64,000 bases of DNA from Niebla homalea (lineage: Eukaryota > Ascomycota > Lecanoromycetes > Lecanorales > Ramalinaceae). Both the position numbers and the translations under genes were made by a program. Location of the stretch: NCBI GenBank assembly GCA_019925105.1, contig JAHGAU010000044.1:166793-230792 (forward strand). Direction: 5' to 3'. Below, one piece after another: positions 11,658 through 22,809 of this stretch (positions within the stretch are counted from its first letter, which is position 1; every line of letters starts with the position of its first letter). The notes below the pieces were generated by a model, which was not told the origin of the DNA, did not search any database, and saw only the letters and a list, made by a program, of their open reading frames with translations.

Positions 11658-12742
11658 AAAGAGTCCGCCTACACGTACACCCTTTTTGTCTGCATATATA
11701 CCCTCTATTTGTCTGTATATATACCGTCGATTTATCTGCATATACACCCCTTTTTTAGCGGGTATATTAAGTAATTCCCGAGGTATTTCTTAATATAGTG
11801 GGAGAACTTTTTAGTAAAGTTTAAACAACGCGTCCCCCGTATCTGCATATATACTCCCATTATTATTACGTTAAATAACGTTTATAGGCTCGTATACCGC
11901 TATTACCTTAGCCAGCTCAATCAGCTCGTTATAGATGAAACGGGCAACGAGGTTATATAAGTAGGACGATGACTTTGCGTAATAAAGTTATTAACGGAAT
12001 AATTCTAAGGCTTATTATTATAATTTCTTAAGTTACTTATAAGGAGGAGGACGTCGAAATCGATACTTAAAAAATAAGCCTATAAAAGTAAAGCCGGACT
12101 TACTTTATTACGACATAAATAAGGGGTAGTAAGTTATTAAGTTAACCACCCGGTTGTCCAAGAGCCAGCCGTTAAGAGTAAGCCGTCAGGAGTAAGCCGT
12201 CAGGAGTGAGCCGTCAGGAGTAAGCCGTTAAAAATAAGCCGTCAGGAGTAAGCCATTAGAAGTAAGCCTAAACTTAAAAGGGAAAGAGTAACTGTTTAGC
12301 AAAAGGCCCGGAAACCGTCGCAATCGAGCTTTTTTAACTCGGCTTACTTATAGTAAAGGTGAAGTGGTAAGGGTGGGTAGATCTATATAGGTAGCCTCAG
12401 TATGCACCTGTTTCTCAATAATTAAACGTCCTTTTGGTCTTATCGCGGTCCTCGGCGTATTATCTATCTATCTATTACCTCCGGAACTACCTATATAACC
12501 TAGACAATATGCTCGTTATTGCCGTAATAGTATATATGGTAATATGCGCAAATTCTGAATAAAGACCCTTTAATGCACTGTAAAGTACTCTTAAATCCTC
12601 CTATTATATTAAGAAATACCTTAGGAATTACTTAATACCCGCTAAAAAAGGGGTGTATATACAGACAAATCGACGGTGTATATGCAGACAAATTGACGGT
12701 GTACATGCAGACAAAAAGGGTGTACGTGTAAGCGGACTCTTT
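11658..12742. mobile_element. 1085-bp DNA element with roughly 150-bp terminal inverted repeats
   Basis: The left end AAAGAGTCCGCCTACACG and right end CGTGTAAGCGGACTCTTT are reverse complements, and the match continues inward for roughly 110-150 bp. Each arm carries three to four degenerate 23-27 bp direct subrepeats built on TTTGTCTGCATATAYACC, then GGGGTGTATATGCAG-like and AGCGGGTAT sequence. The interior has a 14-bp minisatellite and a CTATCTATCTATC run but no transposase that I recognise. The family is undecided: arm length recalls Mutator-like or foldback elements, and no clean TSD is visible. CA/TG sites survive well in both arms, so RIP has been mild here. Confidence 0.8.
12168..12265. 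repeat. 14-bp minisatellite, seven units
   Basis: Units follow GCCGTCAGGAGTAA with single changes (two with GTTA, one with CATTAG). It lies inside the inverted-repeat element. The unit length is not a multiple of three, so it is unlikely to be coding. Confidence 0.85.
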
Positions 12743-13559
12743 TTTTAGAAGATACTTTATATTTTATTAATATTATATTACGTAGTTCTTTCTGTCTATT
12801 TATTTTAAGACGTCTTAATGCTAGGATCCGTCCTTAAGGTAAATTTACTATAGTAATAATATTAATTTTACGAGTCCTTATTATATTAATTATACCCGCG
12901 ATATTTTATAAGCTTAATCGCTAATTAATATAGTTTTAAAAATAACTATTTATTTTAGGGGTAAATAATGATTATACGCCCTTATTAATTCTTTTTTTTA
13001 ATTTATAATTATATTTATCGATATTATAATTATGTCTTTCTTATAATTTTATAAACCCTTTAAGGCTTATTTAAATATTTGAATCTTATTTATAGATCCG
13101 AGCTATACTATTAAAGCGGCGGAGAATAATATTAATTATATTTATATAATTGATTTTACAGTATATCTTAATTATTAATATAATTATATTCATAGTTAAA
13201 CTTCGGTCTCCTTGCCTTTTTACTTTTTAAAGTAAGATTATTATTATAGTTATATATAAATATTATTTAATAAGAAGTCTACGGAGTATATTTAAATAAA
13301 AATACCTTAAGTATCTTATATATATATAAAGATAATAAAACGCGTTATCTTAATAGTAAGGACTAAAGGCACGGCTAGCTTTATAATAGTATTCTAAAAA
13401 AACGTAATTAATAAATAATTAATATTTTCCGATAATAATTTATTATATTGACTTAAAGTATAGTTAATACGTATGATTTTTATAAAATACCCGTAAGATA
13501 CATACTTATACCTAAGGTACCTTTAGGAATCGGCACCCTATAATTTTAAATTAAGCGAC

Positions 13560-14020
13560 CTTTAAAGCCATCCCCGGAACCGCCCCGGAATCCATATATT
13601 TATCGCAATATTCATCGCAATATTCGTCGCAATATTCGTCGCAATATTCGTCGCAATATTCGTATTCGTTGCAATATTTATAGATACCGTCCTTGCCGTT
13701 ATTGCTTTAATAAGCTTGATAGATATATAACATCATTGCCGTCATCTTTATGAGATCTATGGTTAACGTTATTGCTGTTAATTATTGCCGTCGTAATAAT
13801 AAATTAATTCAATATTTTACCCCGGAATTACCCTTTGGATTTATCACGGGAGTAACCCCTGGAGCTACCCCTGGAGCCATTTTTATCGCAATTTTTATCG
13901 TAATATTCATCGTAATATTTATCGTAGGTTCTTATTATTACGTTTATAAGATTGGTAAATATATTATAATATTATTACCGTTAACTCTATAAGTTCCATA
14001 AATACCGTTATTACTGTTAA
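13560..14020. repeat. Minisatellite-bearing repeat, left part
   Basis: Two or more diverged copies of a roughly 300-bp unit made of a CCCCGG-rich patch, a run of 12-bp units (TCGTCGCAATAT / TTATCGTAATAT) and a spacer with GTTATTGCT...ATTGCCGT. The array continues at 19606-20060 on the far side of the Copia element, so it was one locus before that insertion. A run of clean 12-bp units lies at about 13596-13682. I recognise no protein in it. Confidence 0.7.
13596..13682. repeat. 12-bp minisatellite (TCGTCGCAATAT type)
   Basis: About seven units of TCATCGCAATAT/TCGTCGCAATAT in a row. The same motif recurs at about 13875-13925, 19695-19745 and 19965-19992 in more AT-rich versions. Confidence 0.85.
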
Positions 14021-14241
14021 TGTCAGCCTGGGTGCAGGCATGGTGGTGGTATTGCATGGAGTGTCATTGAGCCGCCATGCGAGCGGTGCCAAGACACTAC
14101 CATAGCGCGTATAAATATCATTACCTGGCCGTATATTTTATATTACCCGGGTATTTTATATAGATAGTACCATGTTTTCTAGATAGATTATATATAATCG
14201 ATATATATATTGTTTACTTTTATACGTTTATATATCTAATA
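14021..14241 (+). repeat. 5' LTR of plus-strand Copia
   Basis: Starts TGTCAGCCTGG and ends CTAATA. The first roughly 100 bp are rich in CA/TG; from about 14130 on the copy is strongly RIP-mutated. It matches 19385-19605. Confidence 0.92.
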
Positions 14242-15225
14242 GTTATAAGCCTACTATTATATATTATTATAGTTATTTACTTATTAATTAATTTAAAGGC
14301 GTAATTTATTATTTAAAAAGGCTTAAATCGAGTCCTTAAGGTTAATATACTATATATAAATCAAAAATAAAAAAGGAATTAAAGAATATAATAAACTTAT
14401 TGCTTATTATTCCTATATATCCTTAAGATAAGCTTATATAAAGTTAAGTTTATTATTTTAAAAAATTAAGATTTATAACTTATTGTTATTAAAAATAAGG
14501 CTATTAAGTATTACGTTGAAGAGCTTATTAACCCCGTTCTTATAATAAAATTAATAAACTTAAATAAGTTAATAAAACTAGTATAACCGGTTATTATAAC
14601 GGATAAAGCGGTTAACTTAAAAATATTAATAACCTATTTAAAAAATTTATAAGTATAAAAGCTAGAACTATAAAAATAAAAAGAATAATATGCGTTTTTA
14701 GTAAAATTAATAACTTTATATACTTTATAGTTAATAAAATAAACCTCGTTTATTTTAAGGACGTAAATTATTACTTATAAAATTACCTATATATTCTTAA
14801 AATTAAATTTATATCTTTAAATTCCGTACGCTTTTTAACGGTGAAAAAGAATATTATAAAATTATAACGGAACTTAATTCTCGTTAAAATATTAAAGTAT
14901 AACTTAATAAGTATACTTAAGTACTTATAAAAGTTAAAAGTAATAATATTTTTAAAGTACTTAATAAAAACCGGATATATTATAATTTTATTAATGTAAT
15001 TAAGAAATAAGCTTTTATATTAATATAGCTTTATAAATTCGGTATAAATAATTTAACTGACTTTTTAATCGCTCTTATTAATCTTAAGAAATAATTTTAA
15101 AATTATATATAATATAATAATATAAAGAAGTCGATTCCGTTTTATATAGTTTTTACTATTAATGAAAAGTAAAATAATATTAAAAAAGATAATAAGTTTA
15201 TATTTAAGAATAAAAACACTAAGTT

Positions 15226-15800
15226 AAGAAAATGCCTTTACGGTATTAAATATTAATTTAATAAGTACGATTATTTATATATAAACCGACCTAATTAATT
15301 TATTAACTTTAAACCCGATTTTATACTTAAGAAATAAATAAATAATAAGCTTAAAAACATTAAGATAAAAGAAAAAGTTAATTGAATTCTTAAGAAATCC
15401 AAAAACCTTAAATTAAAATAAAATAATTTATTTATATTGGTTTGAAATAATAATAATAATTTCAGTATATTTAATATAGAATAAAAGTCTTATATATTAT
15501 AATTATTATAAATTTTAAATTATAACTTAAACTTTTATATTTATAATAAGATAATAAAAAACCGATTTATTAAAAAGATAAATAAAAAGAATAATATTAT
15601 TATCGTTAATAATAATAATTTTAAAGTTATTACTTATAAAAAAATCGAAATAAATATCGATATCCCTAAAGGTGATAACTTTATTATACTTTATAACGTT
15701 ACGTATATACCTGGCTTTATAATTAACGTTATATTTAATATTATCCTTATAAATAAAAGTATTTATTTTAATACCGAACGTTATTACCTTTATAATAATA
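15226..15800 (+). pseudogene. Copia Gag zinc-knuckle and protease/pre-integrase relic
   Basis: Near 15230 the plus strand reads KCLYGIKY-stop-FNKYDYLY, the RIP-altered form of the fungal Copia knuckle C-x-C-G-x2-H-x5-C-x-Y-L (Cys and His now Tyr). At about 15640-15800 the frame gives IEINIDIPKGDNFIILYNV followed by TYIPGFIINVIF and INKSIYFNTERYYLY. This is the standard stretch between protease and integrase (…L-x-N-V-x-Y-V-P-G-F-x-x-N). Both lie in the expected order between the 5' LTR and RT. The upstream Gag (about 14300-15200) is too degraded for motif reading. Confidence 0.85.
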
Positions 15801-17899
15801 GATAAATAAGAATATTAATTAAGAGGATTAATAAATATTACGTACTTAAAAATAATATTAAATAAGTTAATACGATATTTATAATTAATAAAGTTATTGT
15901 TAAATTAATAATTATAAGTTAATAATATTAACTACTTATATACGTTGCTAATAAAGCAATTTAACACCTTTAATAAGTAATTAAGGGGTAAAGATTATTA
16001 ACGATATTAAAGCTTTAAATATAAATAATTATAAAAATTACATTTTATTAAAAGTTTACCGGATTATATTAAGATCCTTATATAAAGCAGAAATATTAAT
16101 AAAATTTTTCTTTTAAATTATTTATAACTTTATATAAATAAATATAATAATAAACTGAGATTAATAAGTATTATATATCGTTTATTTTAAATACGATTTT
16201 TAAATAATATGTATTTATAAATATAAGTTTAAAATAATAAATATTCTATGGAAAGTTATTAAAACGATTAAAATACGATATTATTATAATATAGCCTTTA
16301 TTCGATTAAACGAAAAAAAATCCTTAAGATTTAAATTTAATAACCTTATTAACGAACTTAATAATATTTTTAAGTTATTAATATTATATATCGTTATATA
16401 AAACGTTTATTTAAAATGAAAAAAAAATTTATTAACTATAAAAATAAAAGCTACAAAACTATAAGTAAAACTTTTTTAATTCTTATAATTATAAATTATA
16501 TAAACGGCTAATTTTCTTATAAATTAAATATTAATAAGAAAGTATTTATAAACTATATTATTTAAAAAGGTTATTAATTTAAAGTTAAATTTTTAATATT
16601 TTAAATAATATAATTATAAAGTTTATTTATTTAATAAATTTATCCTTAAGAAAGAGAAATTAACTATAAAAGTATATATTAATTTCTTTATTAATTATGA
16701 TAATCTTAATATTTATAATATATAAATATTTAATTAAAAAAAGTAATTTATATAAAGAATATTTTCTTTAAAAAGAATAAGTTCTATAAAGCTAATAAGA
16801 TTAATTTAGTTTAATTTAAAAAAGAATTACTCCTTTATTTAATTAATATCCCAGAAATAAATATATTTTATATCATTATTAAATTATTATTAAATAATAA
16901 AAAAAAGGAGGAATTTATAAATAACACCGTTAACCCTATATAAAAAGGAAAAGAAAAAGAATAATAAAAGGATTATTTATCCTTATTAATTTTAATATTA
17001 ATAAATTACGATACGGCATCTAAGAACAATAACGGAAAAGATAAAGGAGACGGTAACGGTAATAATAACGGTAATAAACCATTAACTTTACCACTAGATT
17101 TATTATTAGCTTTATTAGCTTTATTAACTTTAAAGCAGAAAAAGAAAAATAATAATAAATCTAACTTTAATATAAGCAATATCATTAAAGGAAAAAGAAC
17201 TATAAAAGGTATAATAAAAGTAAACTATATTATAACTTTTACTTTAATTATAAATAGATTAAAGCTATTATATTATACGGTATTTACTGCCTTTTTATTA
17301 TCTTATAAGTTATATAAAAAGGACGAAAAACCATTTCTTTCCCTATTAAAAATAAGTATACTTTACCGTAATACCCTACTTATTAAACTAAAATATTATC
17401 GTTATATATTATAATACCTATACGTTATAAGTTTTAAGTTAATAATGAAAGTATAAAACTTAAAACTTTTAAAGAGAAAAGTATATAAGAAGAGGTCTTA
17501 CTTAAATATATTGAAAAAGCGGATAAAATATTAATACTTATTATTTAAATATTTAAATATAAATTCAATGATAAAAGGTATTTTATAAAGTATAAAACGA
17601 GGCTTTATATAAAGGATAATTTATAAAAGATTAAATAAAATATATTTAGCGTTACCTTAATAATTAAGGTTCTTAAGGTACTTATAACTATAATAGTTAT
17701 ATTTAATTTAAATATGAAATAATAAAACGTTATTAATACGTTTATAAATAGCGAAATAAATAGACTTATATATATTAAATTATTAAAAAGGTATAAGAAT
17801 AAAGGCTTATTCCTTTTATTTTAAGCTTTATATAGGCTTAAATAATTATCGGCTTTATATTTTAAAAATCTCTTAAAAACCTTAACGGATTAAAGCTTA

Positions 17900-18400
17900 A
17901 AGTAAGTCCCGGAAATCGAATATTTTTTTTTAAATAATTATATAATAATTTTTTTCTTTATAGATAATATCGTTATTATTTATAATCATAGGTATAATTA
18001 AAAAGTAAATAACTTCTAAAGTAAATTCTTTAAAGTTTATAAAATAAGAAACTTAAGTAAAATAGAATAATTTTTAAATATAAAAATAATATAAGATTAA
18101 TTAAGTTAAAAAATTTATTTATATTAAGATAATTATATTAATAAGCTTATAGTAAAATTCAATATTATAATAAATTATACTTATAAAGTACCTTTACGGA
18201 ATACTAAAACTCTTATTAAAAATACCGGATAAGTTTTATTTTAAGAGATCTATATATATTAATAGTTTATCGGCTCTATTAATTTTATAGTTATTACGAT
18301 TTAAATTAATATTATTTATTTAACGTTTAAGTTATTTAAGTTTCTTATAAATCCGTTAAAATAATACTTAAAAGTAGCTATAAAGGTATTATAATACCTT
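17900..18400 (+). pseudogene. Copia reverse transcriptase relic
   Basis: At 17957-17989 the plus strand reads FIDNIVIIYNH, the catalytic YVDDIVIIxxx box of Copia RT with the second Asp changed to Asn by a RIP-type transition. The flanking sequence is AT-rich with stops. The domain copies the element RNA into DNA in virus-like particles; this copy cannot be active. The limits given are approximate, and RNase H further right was not resolved. Confidence 0.75.
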
Positions 18401-19369
18401 ATATATATTAAGTATTATATTATTATATATAACGGGAAAATTATTAATCCGTATATTATTTTTATAATATCCTTAAATACGTTATTTATTAATGGTTTTA
18501 ACATATAATATAACTTATAAAACTATATCTTTAAGCTCTTTAAGGGCTTAATCGATTAAAAAATAATAAAGTAAAAGATAATAATAATAAGCTTTATTAA
18601 TATTTAAATTTTTAATTTTACTTTTATAATAAAAAAAATTAATATAATAAAACCGTTTCTTTAAGTTAACTATATTAAATTTATCTTATTTATTAAAGAT
18701 TAAGTATAATAATACTTAAATAATCCGTATAATTTAAAGGATAAATTCTTAGTTTATTATAAAACTTTATTATATAAATATATATTATTATTAATTATAA
18801 TAAGAATATTAAAAGAAAACAATTAATATTAAGTATATACTTATAATAAAGATATTAACGGACGGCCTTATAAAGCTTTTACCGTTATAAAAATATAAGG
18901 AATTTATAAAACTTTTAAGACTTATAAATAATAAATTTTAAAGTTTTATATTATAATATTAATTAATAAAACCCCGGAGACGTCGTTTTTAAGAGATTTA
19001 ACTTTTAAAAATTTATAACTATAAACCGGGTATATAATAATTTTTCCGGGTTTACTTATTTTTACGATTTTATTAATTTTAACTTTTCTCGGCATATACT
19101 TAATAATAATTACTTAATAAAATTACTTAAGTTAATATTTAAAACTCGATTAAATATATATAAAGCTCCGGAGCAGCTTAAATTTTAAAGGTTTTATTAT
19201 TATTATTATTTTTAAAGTTACCGATTTTTCCGATTTTTCTTAGCTTTTTAATTTTTAACTTTAAATTTAAGACGTAGCTTTTATTTATAATAATTACGGT
19301 ATATTAATAATTAAAAGGTAGCTATAATAAGGATATCCAGGATCTATATTATTACCGTAATAACATTAC

Positions 19370-19384
19370 GATCCTAAGGGGGTA
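19370..19384 (+). other. Polypurine tract region of plus-strand Copia
   Basis: AAGGGGG shortly before the 3' LTR start at 19385, in the position of a plus-strand primer. Confidence 0.6.
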
Positions 19385-19605
19385 TATCAGCCTGCGTATA
19401 AGTATAATAATAATATTATATAGAGTATTATTAAGCCGCTATATAAGCGGTGTTAAGACACTATTATAACGCGTATAGATATTATTACCTGGCCGTATAT
19501 CTCATATTACCCGGGTATTCCATATAGATAGCACCATGCTTCCTAGATAGATCATATGCAATCGACATATATATCATCCACTCTTATACGTCCATACGTC
19601 TGACA
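19385..19605 (+). repeat. 3' LTR of plus-strand Copia
   Basis: Starts TATCAGCC (RIP form of TGTCAGCC) and ends CGTCTGACA. The first half is RIP-saturated and the last roughly 110 bp retain CA/TG, the mirror image of the 5' LTR. Confidence 0.92.
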
Positions 19606-20220
19606 GTTAATAATAAGAGCCCGTTAACATTTTACCCTCCCTAAATGCATCCCGGGATCCACCCTAAAAGCTACCCCGGAAGCCACCACTTATACCATAT
19701 TTATCGTAATATTTATCGCAATATTTATCGTAATATTTATCGTAATGTTTTATCCTACTTTTTATTGCATTATTTATAATTATTATCCTTAACGTTATTG
19801 CTTTTATAAATTTAATAAATATAATTGCCGTTATCTTTATAAGATTTATAATACCGTTTTTATTATTAATTATTGCCGTTAAAGTAATAGGCCGTACGCC
19901 TTAATTCAATATTTCACCCCCGGAGTTACCTTTTATATTTATCCCGGGATTTAGTTTTTAAGTAATATTTATCGTAATATTTATCGTAATCTCCGTTATA
20001 ATATCTATTATAATATTTTAAGTTAATATATTTATAATTAAGTTATTACTATTATATTAATTATATATCTTACGTTATTACGCTATATTACTATAGCTTA
20101 ATAGCCTTACGATCCTTTTAATCGTAAAAGGTCGTTAATTACCTTATTAAAATATAGGGCCGTTATTGGTACTATTATTAAAACTTAATTTATTAAAAAT
20201 TTAATACCCGCGGGTTAATA
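19606..20220. repeat. Minisatellite-bearing repeat, right part
   Basis: Continuation of the array at 13560-14020 beyond the Copia element: CCCCGGAAGCCACC-type patch, TTATCGTAATAT runs (about 19695-19745 and 19965-19992), and the same ATTGCCGTT spacer. After about 20060 the sequence becomes plain AT-rich with nothing I can name. Confidence 0.65.
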
Positions 20221-20284
20221 ACGAAAATCACATTTATCTCTATCTCCTTTACTTCCTCCTTCATTTTTACCTTACCTTCTTTTT

Positions 20285-20455
20285 CACCTTTTCCATCTCC
20301 TCTACTACCTCCTCCTCCGTCTCCTCCTCCTCCGTCTCCTCCTCCTCCGTCTCCTCCTCCTCTGTCTCCTCCTCCTCCGTCTCCTCTTCCTCCGTCTCCT
20401 TCTCCTCCGTCTCTTCCTCCTCCGTCTCCTTTTCCTCCGTCTCCTCCTCCTTTTT
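20285..20455. repeat. CT-rich minisatellite (15-bp CCTCCTCCTCCGTCT type)
   Basis: About eleven imperfect 15-bp units. On the minus strand one frame is open through the tract and would give an acidic (EEETE)n repeat, but the frame closes soon after it and no gene is recognised around it. It may be low-complexity DNA or the tail of a dead acidic-repeat gene. Confidence 0.8.
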
Positions 20456-20764
20456 ATTACTTTAGCTTATACGGATAGAAAAGCTTTATTAAGAACTTAT
20501 AGTTACTTATAAAGAGATAATAAAATATTCTATAATTATAAGAGTACGTTTATATTCTATTGCCTTTTAACGCCGTAATTATTAACGAATATATTTAGTC
20601 CTTATATCTTATAAATTCAGGTTTTAAAGCGTAATATAAACTGGACTATCGACTTATCTATAATATTATTGAAGTTTATAGTATTTCAGATTATCCTTTA
20701 TTTCTTTATAGCATTATTCCGAATAATTTTATTATATTTATAGTTATAACTCGTCTCCGAGGAG

Positions 20765-20867
20765 TTATAAAGCGTAAGTTAACGAAGAAAATATATTAGA
20801 TAAACGTTATAATTATTAATAAAGACTAAGCCCCTAAGGCCGTAACCTCGTTCAATTCAGACGATTC
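20765..20867 (+). repeat. Unclassified repeat family R, fragment left of the Copia derivative
   Basis: The segment with AATTATTAATAAAGACTAAGCC and GGCCGTAACCTCG is present in reverse at 27030-27100 and 34370-34430. It joins directly to 23004 once the LTR element and one TSD are removed, so the two fragments were one sequence. Confidence 0.6.
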
Positions 20868-21056
20868 TGTTGGAGTGTTGATGACTCCTCATGGTGTTGT
20901 CCAGTTCATACACGTGTTGATTCAGAAGTGTTATGTATATTAGAGCACCTGGCCGTACTTCTCAGAACGGCCGGGTATCCTTTGGAGATAGCTTTGCTCT
21001 TCCTGTATATACCTAGATAACTAAATTAATAAATACGTTATATACCCACTATATTA
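20868..21056 (+). repeat. 5' LTR of Copia derivative
   Basis: The left two-thirds retain CA/TG (TGTTGATGACTCCTCATGG); the last roughly 45 bp are RIP-mutated (CTATATTA for CTACATCA). Confidence 0.92.
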
Positions 21057-21899
21057 GGTTATAAGCCCGGCGTAGCTATAACTATATACTAGGAGGTATA
21101 TAGATAATTGATTTATTTATTAAATTGAAATATAGATTATTTACTATATTACATTAACTATAACGGTAATAACACTTAAAGATAAATTCTGTAATACCGC
21201 CGACTATAAGAAGTAGACGGAGAAAGCTTAATAGGATGTTAATTGATTATATTAAGGTAGTAAAGTTAAAGGGATCGTTAAACTATATATTATAATATAT
21301 AGACGCTTAATCGGCCCTTATTATAATGAATATATAAAAGGTAATTAAGGAGAATATCCTTTAAGGTATTAACCCTACTACTTTATTAATAGAATTAAAG
21401 GTTAAAATAACTAAGGTTTTATCAATTTTAAAAGAATAAAAGAAGGCTTATAATTAAGTATAGGCTATCCTTAACATAATTATTAACAGTATAATCCGTT
21501 ATTAAATTAAGGAGATTTTGAATTTTTACTTAATTTAAAAAAAGCTTAAATAGCTTTATATTGTTAAGGATACAATAATTAAGGATTAAGCACTTCGATA
21601 ATTATTTTACCTGGACTCATTTAAGTATATAAATCTATAGGAATACTCTTAAGAGTTAAAACGGCTTTAAAATAAGCTTTTTAATCTTAAGGCCGATATA
21701 CTTAATTAATAATATATTACTTTCTTCTAAATAAGATTAAAAGAGAAGTATAACTTATATATATTTTTATTAAAGTAAGCTATAAAGGGTAAAGGTATTA
21801 AAATAAATATCGATTAACTTACCGTTATTCTTACCGAATATAACCGCCGACAATCCAACACGGATAAAGCTGTAAAGGTAATATAGGCCCGAGTTAATA

Positions 21900-22340
21900 A
21901 TTACGGCAAGTAGGAAAAAACCAAGAATAGCAAAACAAGAGAGAAGGATAAGTGTATACACTGTAAGGGGCCACATAAGGTCGACAAATGCTGGTATAAA
22001 CATCCCGATCAACGTCCAGACGGTCGAGCACCTGAAGGACACAAGGCAACAGAAGTGGAGCAGGAGCTATATACATCTCTCATAGGTGCTTTATAGTGGA
22101 TAGCTCAAATAACACGATTCGACGTTCTCTTCTCTATTAGCAAGCTGGGAAGCTTCACCGCGAACTTAATAACTACCCATATTAACGCGGCCAAGCGTAT
22201 AGTGAAACACCTTAATTCAAGCCACAATATCGGTATACGTTATAGTCCCGTTAAGAGAGAAAGTAGGAAGCTTGTCGGCTATATAGACGCATCCTATATT
22301 AACGTTAAAGAGACGTCTTAATCTATATTAAGTTATATCT
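21900..22340 (+). pseudogene. In-frame Gag-RNase H fusion of a Copia derivative
   Basis: Reading from about 21930 in the frame of 21953 gives KNSKTREKDKCIHC, then KGPHKVDKCWYKHP: a Gag zinc knuckle of form C-x2-C-x3-H-x4-C. Without a frame change it runs through GAPEGHK into ATEVEQELYTSLIGAL, one TAG at an expected Gln codon, WIAQITRFDVLFSISKLGSF, then INAAKRIVKHLNSSHNIGIR and LVGYIDASYINVKETS. These are the last RT block (Y-x-S-L-I-G-x-L...T-R-x-D), the A-x-K-R-(V/I)-x-(R/K)-(Y/H)-L box and the RNase H D-A block of Copia Pol. The join lies near 22040-22050. Gag upstream (21110-21900) is damaged. Being in frame and ending in a few RIP stops, it was probably a translated product of a non-autonomous family (inference). 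Confidence 0.85.
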
Positions 22341-22809
22341 TTTAATACTAAAACCGACCTATTTCGGCTTATTCTTATCGATAAAATACCGTAGTTATTT
22401 TATTAGTTAAGTCCGAGTATAATACGGTTTATAAAGCTATATAAAAGGCTCTTTTCCTTAGTTTACTTCTTTATAAGATAGACTACTTTAATAACGATAT
22501 TTACCCCGTTACCTTATAAATTAATAATTAAGCGGTTATATAGATTATTAATAAGTTATCTAATTATAATCGTATTAAATATATCCGGAATTATTATTAT
22601 ATAGTTTATAAGATAGTAATTAAGATTAAGGAACTTATTTTTAAATAAGTTCTATTTAAGGAATAAGCAGCGGATATACTTATTAAATTATTTAAATAAA
22701 AAAAATTTATCTTTATTTATAAGCTATTAAGTTTATATATTATATTAAAGGATAAATAATAATAGATAAAATAAATCACCGGTATTACCGTCATTATTAT
22801 TAAAGGGAA

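Larger units (their letters stand above)
9300..13560 (-). mobile_element. Minus-strand Copia (Ty1/Copia) element, one LTR seen, right end undefined
   Basis: The left end is an LTR (9300-9461), followed by a reversed polypurine tract (CTCCCCTTT at 9462-9470), which sets the minus orientation. RNase H is read with confidence at 10035-10250. Sequence further right (10260-11657 and 12743-13560) should hold RT, integrase and Gag but is too RIP-damaged for me to place motifs. A 1085-bp inverted-repeat element is inserted at 11658-12742. I did not find the partner LTR; the right limit at 13560 is where the minisatellite-bearing repeat begins and is only an estimate. Confidence 0.75.
14021..19605 (+). 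mobile_element. Complete plus-strand Copia retrotransposon, RIP-inactivated
   Basis: A 5585-bp element with 221-bp LTRs (14021-14241 and 19385-19605) and a perfect TSD, GTTAA, at 14016-14020 and 19606-19610. The interior begins GTTATAAGCC, shared with the Copia derivative at 21057, probably the primer site. A purine tract (AAGGGGG) precedes the 3' LTR. The pol order Gag knuckle, protease/pre-integrase, then RT, is that of Copia. All frames are closed by RIP stops. The LTRs show reciprocal sparing: the left half of the 5' LTR and the right half of the 3' LTR keep their CA/TG sites. Confidence 0.92.

Noticed and set aside
13750..13992. 80-codon plus-strand open frame with IFIVIFIV repeats
   Set aside because: The hydrophobic repeat is the translation of the 12-bp ATCGTAATATTT minisatellite; no conserved start, domain or flanking gene structure.
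20285..20455. Acidic (EEETE)n minus-strand protein
   Set aside because: Open only across the minisatellite; no gene body can be read on either side.
21770..22076. Two minus-strand open frames (90 and 60 codons)
   Set aside because: They are antisense to the Gag-RNase H reading frame of the Copia derivative, which has recognisable motifs on the plus strand.
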